Of a DNA stretch of 64,000 nucleotides, positions 8,663 to 16,275 are shown in pieces. Source of the DNA: Hyphomonas sp. L-53-1-40 (GTDB lineage: Bacteria; Pseudomonadota; Alphaproteobacteria; Caulobacterales; Hyphomonadaceae). The notes beneath the pieces are model-generated. The model saw only the letters and a list, made by a program, of their open reading frames with translations, searched no databases and had not been told where the DNA came from. Position numbers and translations under genes: made by a program. Location: the NCBI RefSeq assembly GCF_000682775.1, contig NZ_AWFI01000001.1, forward strand, positions 124,001 through 188,000, in the 5' to 3' direction. The number at the start of each line of letters is the position of its first letter. Positions within the stretch are counted from its first letter, which is position 1.

Positions 8663-8677
8663 AAGCGAGCTTGGCGA

Positions 8678-9667
8678 ATGCCTGATTTAACCCTGATCGC
8701 CGCCCTGATCGGGGGGCTTGTTATTATGGCGTTTGCGGGGGATTTCCTGGTAAACGGCGCAGTTGCCGTTGCCCGGCGCCTTGGCGTTTCTCCCCTGATT
8801 GCCGGTATCTTCATTGTCGGTTTCGGTACGTCGGCCCCTGAAATGGTCGTGTCGCTGAATGCGGCTCTGGAAAACCGGGCCGGTCTCGCGTTGGGCAATA
8901 TTGTCGGCTCCAATATAGCGAACATCTTTCTTGTGCTCGGCATTCCCGCGCTGATCATGCCGTTCGTGGCCGGTGGTCATGGGCAGGGCCGCGCGCTGAC
9001 GGCGATGCTCGTTGCCACAGCCGTGTGGATCCTGCTGACCGGAATGGGCCCCCTGACTGTATTGGGCGGTATTCTGTTCCTGGCCATTCTGATCGCTTAT
9101 TGTGTTGTCACTTTCTACATGGCGCGCAAGGCCGTTGCGACGGGCGAAGATCCCGGCGTGGAACTGGAAGAGGCGCCAAAACTCAGCCTGCCGCGCTCTC
9201 TCGCCTATATCGTTCTCGGCATTGGTGGTCTCGTGCTGGGCGCGCATCTGATCATTGCTGGCGGTGTCGGCATCGCCGAATTCTATCATGTGCCACAGGA
9301 ATGGATCGGCCTGACCTTGTTGGCGATCGGGACCTCCCTGCCGGAGATTGGTGCAGCTGTTGCCGCCGCCCTTCGTCGGCATGGCGAAGTCGCCATTGGC
9401 AATGTGCTCGGCTCCAACGTCTTCAACATCCTTGGCGCAGGCGGCATAATTTCGCTCTTCGGCCCAATTGAGATCGCGGCGACTTTCACCCATTATGATC
9501 ATTGGGTCATGACCTTTGCCGCGCTGTTGATCGGTGGGTTCATCCTGACCCGCGCGCGGCTTGGTCGCCTGATGGGGATATTGATGCTGCTGATCTATGC
9601 GGTCTACATCTACGGACTGGTGAACGGGTTCGACATATTGGGCCTGTTCCAGACCGTACCGGCATGA
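8678..9667 (+). CDS. Calcium/sodium antiporter (CaCA family, YrbG-like)
   Basis: 329 residues with about 10 membrane segments in two inverted halves. Both alpha repeats are plain: GFGTSAPEMVVSLNAAL with GNIVGSNIANIFLVLG in the first half, and AIGTSLPEIGAAVAAAL with GNVLGSNVFNILG in the second, each carrying the ion-binding glutamate. It would exchange Ca2+ for Na+ or H+ at the inner membrane. The downstream SDR gene starts inside its stop codon (ATGA), so the two are translationally coupled. Confidence 0.92.
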   Translation: MPDLTLIAALIGGLVIMAFAGDFLVNGAVAVARRLGVSPLIAGIFIVGFGTSAPEMVVSLNAALENRAGLALGNIVGSNIANIFLVLGIPALIMPFVAGGHGQGRALTAMLVATAVWILLTGMGPLTVLGGILFLAILIAYCVVTFYMARKAVATGEDPGVELEEAPKLSLPRSLAYIVLGIGGLVLGAHLIIAGGVGIAEFYHVPQEWIGLTLLAIGTSLPEIGAAVAAALRRHGEVAIGNVLGSNVFNILGAGGIISLFGPIEIAATFTHYDHWVMTFAALLIGGFILTRARLGRLMGILMLLIYAVYIYGLVNGFDILGLFQTVPA

Positions 9668-10416
9668 GGCCGGGCGCGGCGCTTGTCACCGGCGCGGGCG
9701 CGCGAGTGGGGCGGGCCATGGCCGAAGCGCTGGGCGCAGATGGCTGGCAGGTCATCGTCCATTACAATTCCTCCGCTGATGGCGCCGAAGAGACCGCCAA
9801 AGCCATTCGGGCGGCAGGTGGCGCGGCGATCACGCTTCAGGCCGACCTCTCGGATGAGACTGCAACTGGCGATCTGATCCTGCGCGCCGCTGAGAAGATC
9901 GGTCAGCCGGTGACTTTGCTGGTCAATTCCGCCTCCGTATTCGAGGAGGACTCTGTCACCAGCCATACGCGCGAGAGCTGGGACATGCACATGAATGCCA
10001 ATCTCCGCGCGCCGGTGCATCTGGCGCAGGCCTTCGCGGATGCTCTGCCGAAAGGGGAGCAGGGGCTGGTCGTGAACATGATTGACCAGCGGGTCTGGAA
10101 ACTGACACCGAACTTCTTCACCTACACGCTTTCCAAGGCCGCGCTCTGGCAGGCAACGCAGACCTTGGCGCAAGCGCTCGCGCCGGACATTCGCGTCAAT
10201 GGCATCGGGCCAGGGCCGACGCTGCGGTCTAAACACCAAAACGAAGAAGAGTTCGCTGCCGAGAAAGCCGCGACTTTGACTCAGGAGGGCTCCAGCCCGG
10301 AAGAAATCATCAAGGCTTTGCGCTATCTCATTTCCGCCAGCAGCGTGACCGGCCAGATGATCGCCAGCGATGGTGGCCAGCATCTGATGTGGCAGACCCC
10401 GGACACGCAAATCTGA
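9664..10416 (+). CDS. SDR family oxidoreductase, pteridine-reductase-like
   Basis: 250 residues from ATG 9664, overlapping the antiporter stop by 4 bases. NADP-binding motif TGAGARVGR, the NSAS variant of the NNAG segment (LVNSASVF), and the catalytic YTLSK near residue 156 are all present. TGxxxRxG with NSAS is characteristic of the FolM/PTR1 pteridine and dihydromonapterin reductases, so reduction of a pterin or dihydrofolate is a reasonable guess. Its TGA overlaps the next ATG by one base. Confidence 0.85.
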   Translation: MRPGAALVTGAGARVGRAMAEALGADGWQVIVHYNSSADGAEETAKAIRAAGGAAITLQADLSDETATGDLILRAAEKIGQPVTLLVNSASVFEEDSVTSHTRESWDMHMNANLRAPVHLAQAFADALPKGEQGLVVNMIDQRVWKLTPNFFTYTLSKAALWQATQTLAQALAPDIRVNGIGPGPTLRSKHQNEEEFAAEKAATLTQEGSSPEEIIKALRYLISASSVTGQMIASDGGQHLMWQTPDTQI

Positions 10417-11438
10417 TGAACTTCTCTTCCGACACATCCGCGCCAGCTCATCCAAATGTGCTGAAGGCGCTCTCCGCCGCGAATACGGGACTGGAGGCGA
10501 GTTACGGAATTGACGTCGTCACGCAGCGTTTGCGTGCCAGGCTGGCGGATGTGTTCAATACGGATGATTTCGACTATTGGCTGACCGCCTCCGGCACAGC
10601 GTCGAACGCTTTGGCACTGTCCTGCTTTTGTCCGCCTACCGGCGCTGTGCTTTGCCATGCCGGGGCGCATATTGCTGTGGACGAGCGCGGCGCGCCGGAA
10701 TTTTTCTCTGGCGGCGGAAAGCTGCATTTGTTGCGGGGGCCAGATGGAAAGATCGGCGCGGCGCAGTTGGACGAGGCACTGGCTCGCATCAATCATGATT
10801 TCGTGCATGAGACGCCGGCGCATGTCCTGTCACTGACGAATTTAACGGAGAACGGCACAGCTTACAGCGTCGCGGAAGTTTCAGACTATGCCGCAAAGGC
10901 GCATGCGACGGGTTTGGTGGTTCATCTGGACGGCGCGCGGCTGGGAAATGCGTTGGTCGCGACCGGGGCCAGCGCAGCCGAGATGAGCTGGAAGGCAGGC
11001 GTGGACGTGCTCACCTTCGGCTTGACCAAGACCGGCGCGATGGGCTGTGAGATCATTCTGCTGTTCGGCGAGGCGCGGCAGAAGAAACGTGAACTCGAAG
11101 CGCGCGCCAAGCGCTCCGGCCACATGCCGCCCAAGATGCGTTATCTGGCTGCGCAGGCCGAAGCGATGCTGGCGGATCGGCTGTGGCTAGACCTTGCGAC
11201 CCATGCGAACGAGATGGCGCGGCGCATGGCTGAGGGCTTGCGGCGGCAAGGCGTGGACTTGGCTTTCGAGCCACAAGGCAACGAAGTCTTCGCGCTGCTA
11301 AGCGAGGCGCAAGTCTCGGTACTCCACAATGCAGGTGCGGTGTTCTATCCCTGGATGGGCGGCAGCCAGCGGCTGGTCTGTTCCTGGGCCACAACGCCTG
11401 AGGAGGTTGATGCCTTCCTTGGTGTGCTGAAGGGCTGA
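10416..11438 (+). CDS. ltaE: Low-specificity L-threonine aldolase
   Basis: 340 residues, PLP-dependent, splitting L-threonine or allo-threonine into glycine and acetaldehyde. N terminus MNFSSDTSAPAHPNVLKAL matches the family opening (SDTxxxPxxxxL). The PLP lysine is in LTFGLTKTGAMGCE, and the preceding VHLDGARLGNA is the family motif. The start at 10416 makes a TGATG junction with the SDR gene, so the order antiporter-SDR-aldolase is one transcript. Confidence 0.93.
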   Translation: MNFSSDTSAPAHPNVLKALSAANTGLEASYGIDVVTQRLRARLADVFNTDDFDYWLTASGTASNALALSCFCPPTGAVLCHAGAHIAVDERGAPEFFSGGGKLHLLRGPDGKIGAAQLDEALARINHDFVHETPAHVLSLTNLTENGTAYSVAEVSDYAAKAHATGLVVHLDGARLGNALVATGASAAEMSWKAGVDVLTFGLTKTGAMGCEIILLFGEARQKKRELEARAKRSGHMPPKMRYLAAQAEAMLADRLWLDLATHANEMARRMAEGLRRQGVDLAFEPQGNEVFALLSEAQVSVLHNAGAVFYPWMGGSQRLVCSWATTPEEVDAFLGVLKG

Positions 11439-11489
11439 AGGCGGACCTGTTCATAGCCCGCCTTCGCCAGATGGTAACTCAGATTGGGG

Positions 11490-12872
11490 TCAGTTGCCCC
11501 AAAGCTTTTGCCACCAGTTCTTTTTCTCTTTCGGCTCGACGCTGACATTGTTCAGGATCGCGTCGGAATAGCCGAGCGATGCCATTTTGGTCTTGATGGC
11601 ATCGAAGTCGCGACCGGTCAGCTTGGCGAGCTCATTTGCTTCGTCGTCCCAGCGCTCGACCAGACTTACGGCATAGTCGCCAGCTGCTTCACACTCACCA
11701 TAGTCGCCGCGCCAAGGGTGACGCAGGACGTAGCGACCCTGGTAATTGGAGCGGTCGCCGGTAACCTGGAATTCCAGATCTTCCGGGAATGTCTCGGCGT
11801 CATAGCGCACATGAAGGCGAGTCACGAATGCATCAACCGGCTGGGGACCGAAGCCGGGGCGCATGTCATCATCGGTGTCTTCGTCCAGCCACATCACGCC
11901 GAGTTCGCGCAGTTCCGAGCGAGAGAGCGGCTCGGCCGCACACGGATCGCACCAGGACATGTCCCAGGCATATTCCATGAACACGGCCTTGCCGTTTTGC
12001 TTTTCGACCTGATGGGCGAACATGTCCTTATAGAAATCGGCAAACTCGTCCTTGATATAGATCGGCACATCCATGTCAGAGGGTAGTTTCACGGTGCGGT
12101 AGTTCTTGGTTTCCACACGGCCTTCGCGAGTCAGGGCGAAGACGAACAATTCCTGCTTGCCTTCAGCGTTCACTGTGCCGAGACGAATCGGCAACATGAA
12201 GTCCTCATCCTCATAGGCAACCTGAAGCGGACGCAGCATGGACGAGCCGTCATGGCGTTCAAGGTTTACCTTGGCGACGAAGAATTTCATGTCGCGTTTC
12301 AGGTAAGCGCCGACGGTTTCTTCTGCGCCATCCGGAATCTTGTAACCATTATTGTTCAGCCAGGTGATCAGCCCGTCTGACTCTTCTGCTGACAGGATCA
12401 GGATATCATATTCACCAACCTCGTACTCGGCTTCGATGGTGACGCCGAGCTCTTCGGCTTCTTCCATCATGCCAGCCGCTGTTGGCGCAGGCATCATTGC
12501 CATGTCTTCCATCATCTTCTGGCGGCGCGCGATCTCGCAAGGGTTCTCGTCGTAATATTCCACAAGGCGCGGCGCGGTGTAGGCGTCGATATGGTCAATC
12601 AGGGCAGGGTTTGCGACGTGGATCTGTTCTTCTGTCGGAATATCGACCACGGGCACGACCATCGCGAATTCGGAAACATCACCGCGAAAGTCGGACGCCA
12701 TCGTGATGACGGTGCGTTCGCCGTCACGGGCGAGCACGACCTTGGAGGCGTCGTTGAAGAGGTCGGTATCCGCCTTGGCGACATAGAAGCCGCAAAAGGC
12801 CGAAGCCGGCGCTGCGAAGGCGAGGCCGAGCGCGGGCAACGCCAAGGCTGCGGCTAGCGATTTGAGTCTCAT
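11490..12872 (-). CDS. DUF2330 exported protein
   Basis: 460 residues from ATG 12870-12872. A signal peptide is clear (MRLKSLAAALALPALGLAFAAPASA), cut before FCGFYVAKAD. The mature N terminus CGFYVAK and the segment VVLARDGERTVITMASDF are typical of DUF2330, a periplasmic family of unknown function. Charged C-terminal tail EKKNWWQKLWGN. The start codon overlaps the stop of the upstream RnfD-like gene by 4 bases, so the two are made together and may form an envelope complex. Confidence 0.85.
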   Translation of the reverse strand: MRLKSLAAALALPALGLAFAAPASAFCGFYVAKADTDLFNDASKVVLARDGERTVITMASDFRGDVSEFAMVVPVVDIPTEEQIHVANPALIDHIDAYTAPRLVEYYDENPCEIARRQKMMEDMAMMPAPTAAGMMEEAEELGVTIEAEYEVGEYDILILSAEESDGLITWLNNNGYKIPDGAEETVGAYLKRDMKFFVAKVNLERHDGSSMLRPLQVAYEDEDFMLPIRLGTVNAEGKQELFVFALTREGRVETKNYRTVKLPSDMDVPIYIKDEFADFYKDMFAHQVEKQNGKAVFMEYAWDMSWCDPCAAEPLSRSELRELGVMWLDEDTDDDMRPGFGPQPVDAFVTRLHVRYDAETFPEDLEFQVTGDRSNYQGRYVLRHPWRGDYGECEAAGDYAVSLVERWDDEANELAKLTGRDFDAIKTKMASLGYSDAILNNVSVEPKEKKNWWQKLWGN

Positions 12873-13789
12873 GGGTGTGTCTCCTTTGTCCCCTGAAGTG
12901 GCATGAGCGAATAGTTCAACTGTTTGGGCGAAGCGGCCGACCGTGGCTGGCTCCACTGGAACCGGTGGGCGGGCAGAAACCGGTCCAGAACCGGTGTGGT
13001 CCAGGCGAGGGCGGCCAGCGCCATCAGCGGGGCGCCGCGCACATTCGGGCCGATTGTGAACCAGGCGGCGAGGCCGGCAACCATCACCGCGAACAGAATG
13101 CGGCCAAGGCGGCTGTCGGGGGTTGAGCGCGGGTCGGTGATCATGAAGAAAGCAAAGATCAGCAAAGCGCCGGAACTCATCTGGTGCATCGGAATCACCA
13201 TCGGATCACCCAGCCAGGCCGCACGGGCAAACAGGATTGCGGCAAACCCGAGCAGGAAGCCAAGGGCGATATCGAGCCGCTTGGCGCTGGACAGGGTCAG
13301 TGCGGCCAGCGCCATCGCATAGCCGGCGACGAGGGGGGCCTGACCCCATTGACCGGGCGAGACCCAGGCCTTGTTGCCGAGCAGAAGCATCATGGTGACG
13401 ATGCCGATGCAGCCGGGATTGAAAATGTGCTTACCATCAATGCGCACGAGAAATTTCAGGGAAATGCCGACAAAGCCCGCCGCGAACCATATCCACGGAT
13501 CGGCCGCGCGTAGCAGGAGTGTGATTCCAAGTGCGGTGATCAGGGCAGACTTCCATTCGAAGCGATACAGGAAGGGATTGCCGTCTCGGGCATTTGATAT
13601 TGTCGTGCCGAGCAGTTGCGCGATCATGGCTCCGGCAAATGAGAGACACAGGGTCAGCAGGGTGACGCCGAAATCGCTGGTTATCCAACTGAGGGTAAAA
13701 AGTCCGCCCAAGGCCGCGACCTGCCAATGGCGCGGATCGGCGTCCATCTGTCGGTAGAGGCGGAAGGGAAATCGGGCCACGGCGTCCAT
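12869..13789 (-). CDS. RnfD/NqrB-like membrane protein
   Basis: 306 residues from ATG 13787-13789 (a TTG 21 bases upstream is less likely). About nine transmembrane segments. NPFLYRFEWKSALITALGITLLLR and IDGKHIFNPGCIGIVTMMLL match the NQR2/RnfD/RnfE pattern, where a conserved region near the GKH(I/V)FNP segment precedes the flavin-bearing part. The canonical SGAT FMN attachment threonine is not evident; SSGALL occupies a similar place. No other rnf or nqr subunit is near, so this is a stand-alone homologue paired with DUF2330. Confidence 0.8.
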   Translation of the reverse strand: MDAVARFPFRLYRQMDADPRHWQVAALGGLFTLSWITSDFGVTLLTLCLSFAGAMIAQLLGTTISNARDGNPFLYRFEWKSALITALGITLLLRAADPWIWFAAGFVGISLKFLVRIDGKHIFNPGCIGIVTMMLLLGNKAWVSPGQWGQAPLVAGYAMALAALTLSSAKRLDIALGFLLGFAAILFARAAWLGDPMVIPMHQMSSGALLIFAFFMITDPRSTPDSRLGRILFAVMVAGLAAWFTIGPNVRGAPLMALAALAWTTPVLDRFLPAHRFQWSQPRSAASPKQLNYSLMPLQGTKETHP

Positions 13790-13927
13790 AAGTCTCAGAA
13801 CATACAGCAAATGCGATCACATTACGGCAGGGTCATGAAACCTTTTTGCCCGCGCAACTGGACGGATCGGGCGACGCACGGCAAACAGGGGCGATTGAAT
13901 TCACGGGGAAGGGGTTTCGTGTCCATC

Positions 13928-14590
13928 ATGTCCAGTCGTCTACACGCTGCAATGCTCGCAGCAGCTCTCGCCACGTCCACACTGTCCGCTTGCTCGACTG
14001 CCTATTATGGCGCGATGGAGCAGTTCGGATATCAAAAGCGCGATCTGCTCGTGTCCAGGGTCAATGATGCAGCCGATGCCCAAGCAGACGCAAAAACGGA
14101 GTTTTCCAATGCGCTGGAAGCCTTCCGGTCGGTCGTGGCGTTTGATGCTGGCGAACTGGAAGCGTCTTACGACTCCCTGAATCGCGCCTATGAACGGTCA
14201 GAGGAGAAGGCGGATCGCGTGCGCGAGCGCATCAAGGACATGAAACAAGTCTCCCGCGACCTGTTTGTGGAATGGCGCAAGGAACTGGAAGAATATTCCG
14301 ATCCGGGCCTGCGCCGGGCCTCGGCCGAGCAATTGGAAGCAACACGTGACCGCTATGCCGTGCTGGTCGAGAAGATGGACCGGGCCGCCGCCTCAATGGA
14401 CCCGGTTCTGGCCGTGTTCAAGGACCGGGTCCTGTTCCTCAAGCACAATCTGAATGCGCGCGCGATCGCGGCGCTGGGGGATGAGACACGTAATATCGAG
14501 ACCGATGTCGCGGCCCTGATTGCGGAGATGGAGCGCTCCATCGCCGAAGCCGATGCTTTCATCCAGGAAATGCAGGCCGGTTCGGTCTAG
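13928..14590 (+). CDS. DUF2959 lipoprotein
   Basis: 220 residues from ATG 13928; a GTG 9 bases upstream is an alternative because AAGGGG lies close to it. Lipobox LSACS after a hydrophobic signal. The mature chain is strongly helical and charged (ERSEEKADRVRERIKDMKQV, ERSIAEADAFIQEMQ), consistent with coiled coils. AYYGAMEQFGYQKRDLLVSRV is the DUF2959 opening. Function unknown; likely outer-membrane-anchored on the periplasmic side. A 10-bp hairpin 29 bases after the stop probably ends the transcript. Confidence 0.85.
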   Translation: MSSRLHAAMLAAALATSTLSACSTAYYGAMEQFGYQKRDLLVSRVNDAADAQADAKTEFSNALEAFRSVVAFDAGELEASYDSLNRAYERSEEKADRVRERIKDMKQVSRDLFVEWRKELEEYSDPGLRRASAEQLEATRDRYAVLVEKMDRAAASMDPVLAVFKDRVLFLKHNLNARAIAALGDETRNIETDVAALIAEMERSIAEADAFIQEMQAGSV

Positions 14591-14618
14591 CGCACTTTCA
14601 ACCGGAAACTTGTTCAGA

Positions 14619-14642
14619 CAATGGGGCCGGATGGCCCCATTG
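14619..14642 (+). terminator. Perfect 10-bp hairpin after DUF2959
   Basis: CAATGGGGCC (14619-14628), loop GGAT, GGCCCCATTG (14633-14642), then TTATAT. A second stem, ATCGTGC (14647-14653) with GCACGAT (14664-14670), and a short CGCC/GGCG stem followed by CTTTTTT (14674-14694) come straight after it. Together they would stop transcription from the left. Confidence 0.7.
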
Positions 14643-14695
14643 TTATATCGTGCTTTGAATGCTGCACGATTGACGCCCGATGAGGCGCTTTTTTG

Positions 14696-14720
14696 GGAAC
14701 CAAATTGGAAACCAACCGTT
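14696..14720 (+). promoter_or_regulatory. EcfG-type general stress promoter
   Basis: GGAAC at 14696-14700, a 16-base spacer, then CGTT at 14717-14720. This is the full consensus for the alphaproteobacterial general stress sigma factor EcfG/SigT. It lies in intergenic DNA, points rightward, sits immediately after the terminator T-run, and is followed by strongly folded sequence, not by a good ORF with a ribosome site. Confidence 0.7.
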
Positions 14721-14726
14721 TGGATC

Positions 14727-14922
14727 ATGTCTCTGGCAGGGGCAAGCTCACCGGAGTCTGCTCATTCCGGTCTCGGCCGGAATCTGGAATTGAGGGGACA
14801 CATGTTTCAATTCCAGGCCTCGAATGCGTTCGGGGTGAGCAGATACCGTCCCGCTCGGGTTCAAATCCTGACATGGCTGCAAGAAATGCCCGCGAAGGCG
14901 TAAAGCTGAGCGGGTCAGCTTT
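14727..14922 (+). ncRNA. Candidate stress-induced structured small RNA
   Basis: Predicted start about 7 bases after the CGTT of the stress promoter. Bases 14757-14844 fold as a nearly gap-free four-way junction: outer stem 14757-14764 with 14836-14843 (8 bp); hairpin A 14765-14770/14777-14782; hairpin B 14784-14793/14807-14816 (10 bp); hairpin C 14818-14824/14829-14835 (one G-U). Only single linker bases separate the arms. A T-arm-like hairpin follows at 14855-14871, and an 8-bp stem AAAGCTGA/TCAGCTTT at 14902-14922 may end it. No known family is recognised. The rest of the gap to 15276 holds another stem, GTCCGGC/GCCGGAC (14929-14971), and no supported gene. Confidence 0.5.
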
Positions 14923-15276
14923 GGCTGTGTCCGGCATATCACCAATGACCGCGATATGGACTGCGCCGGACGACGTGATTTGCACCAGCATCTGCCGCGC
15001 ATCCCTGCGAACATGGCGCACATAGAAGGTCAGCACCACAATCTGCACCCATATCCAGAACCGATGGGTCTGGAGATGGGGCGGCAGATTTCGCAATGTG
15101 GCGAAGGCGTCAGTCATGTGCGCAGTGTAGGCCCGGCCATGGGTGCGTCGGATAAGTTTCTGGTCAGATCAATGGCGACACAGGGGCCGGACTCGTCATG
15201 TGTGGGATAATTCCTCTGGGCAAGGTAGGATAAGGCGGGCTCTGGCGGCTTGCCGGGCTAGAGGGAGGGATAGCTG

Positions 15277-15624
15277 ATGACTTATGTCGATTGTTTCATG
15301 GCGGCCGTGCCGGAGGCGAACAAGGCGGCCTATCTGGCGCAGGCGAAGATGATGGCCGGCCTGATCAAGGAATACGGCGCGCTGAGCGTCACCGAATGCT
15401 GGGGCGTGGATGTTCCGGAGGGCAAGAAGACATCCATGCATCTGGCGGTCATGCGCGAAGCGGACGAAGGGATCGTGTTTTCCTGGGTGAGCTGGCCATC
15501 AAAGACGGTGCGTGATGCGGCCTGGGCAAAGCTGGAGGGTGACGAACGGATGCAGGGCATGGAGATGCCGTTCGACGGTGCGCGCCTGATCTTTGGCGGG
15601 TTCGAGACGATGCTGGAGGCTTAG
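15277..15624 (+). CDS. DUF1428 family protein
   Basis: 115 residues. The opening MTYVDCFMAAVPEANKAAYL and the core ECWGVDVPEGKKTSMHLAV are those of DUF1428, a small dimeric alpha/beta-barrel fold related to YciI and EthD proteins. No function is established for the family. GGGAGGGATAGCTG precedes the ATG as ribosome site. It stands alone between the structured gap and rnpB. Confidence 0.88.
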   Translation: MTYVDCFMAAVPEANKAAYLAQAKMMAGLIKEYGALSVTECWGVDVPEGKKTSMHLAVMREADEGIVFSWVSWPSKTVRDAAWAKLEGDERMQGMEMPFDGARLIFGGFETMLEA

Positions 15625-15771
15625 GAAACGTTTCACGGCGTTTCAGTTCTTTTCATGGGGTTTCACATGCGGGGGCAGTGTGTGCGCATCGCGTCTCGCT
15701 TGCGCTTCGGGCCTTATTTTCCTTCATTCGATCCTCGATCAAATGCTGCCGCATGGCGGCACCGGGAAGTA

Positions 15772-16146
15772 AGACCAGACGGCCTGTAAGCCGGGTTCTG
15801 TTCGCCGTGTTGCCACGGTCCGGCAGCCATTCCTCTGGGATGCCTGTTGCCAGGCACCTCACGCGACACACCCGGGGCACGGGCGTGAAACAGCCCATAT
15901 GTGCCCCCTATTCGGTCTTGCTCCGGGCGGGGTTTACCGTGCCAGTCCTGTCGCCAGGCCTGCGGTGGGCTCTTACCCCACCCTTTCACCCTTACCTCTC
16001 CCGAGGGGGAGGCGGTTTGCTTTCTGTGGCACTTTCCCTCGGCTCACGCCGGGCGGCCGTTAGCCGTCGCCCTGTTTCCCTGGAGCCCGGACTTTCCTCC
16101 AGTACGCAGTTACCCGCGTACCAGCGGCTGCCCGGCCGTCTGGTCT
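15772..16146 (-). ncRNA. rnpB: RNase P RNA, bacterial type A
   Basis: Read on the minus strand, the RNA starts AGACCAGACGGCC and ends GGCCGTCTGGTCT, giving a perfect 13-bp P1 helix. The universally conserved segments are present in order: GAGGAAAGTCCGGGCTCC, AGGGTGAAAGGGTGGGGTAAG, GAGCCCACCG, and CAGAACCCGGCTTACAGGCC near the 3' end. About 375 nt. It is the catalytic RNA that trims tRNA 5' leaders. A TTATAT element lies 8-13 bases upstream of the 5' end and is a probable -10 box. Confidence 0.97.
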
Positions 16147-16275
16147 AAAGGGGATATAAGCGTGGAATCCGGAAATAGCCAGTGGGGTGCGCGTGTGGCC
16201 TGTTTTCTGGCCTAACGCCTTCATCGCGCCACGTCAGGACTGGGCAAGGGAAGGCGGGCTGGGGTAGCGTGACGT

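Noticed and set aside
14805-14879. tRNA gene suggested by the T-arm at 14855-14871
   Set aside because: No matching acceptor strand, D-arm or anticodon arm at any plausible distance, including long variable arm types.
14727-14903. 58-codon plus-strand ORF from ATG 14727 after the stress promoter
   Set aside because: No ribosome site, and its codons fall entirely within the paired RNA structure; a leaderless mRNA is possible but less likely than an sRNA.
14725-15117. 130-codon minus-strand ORF across the structured gap
   Set aside because: No ribosome site; the second half reads antisense through the four-way junction and T-arm-like hairpin, and composition is not gene-like. The first 60 residues have a hydrophobic stretch, so it is not fully excluded.
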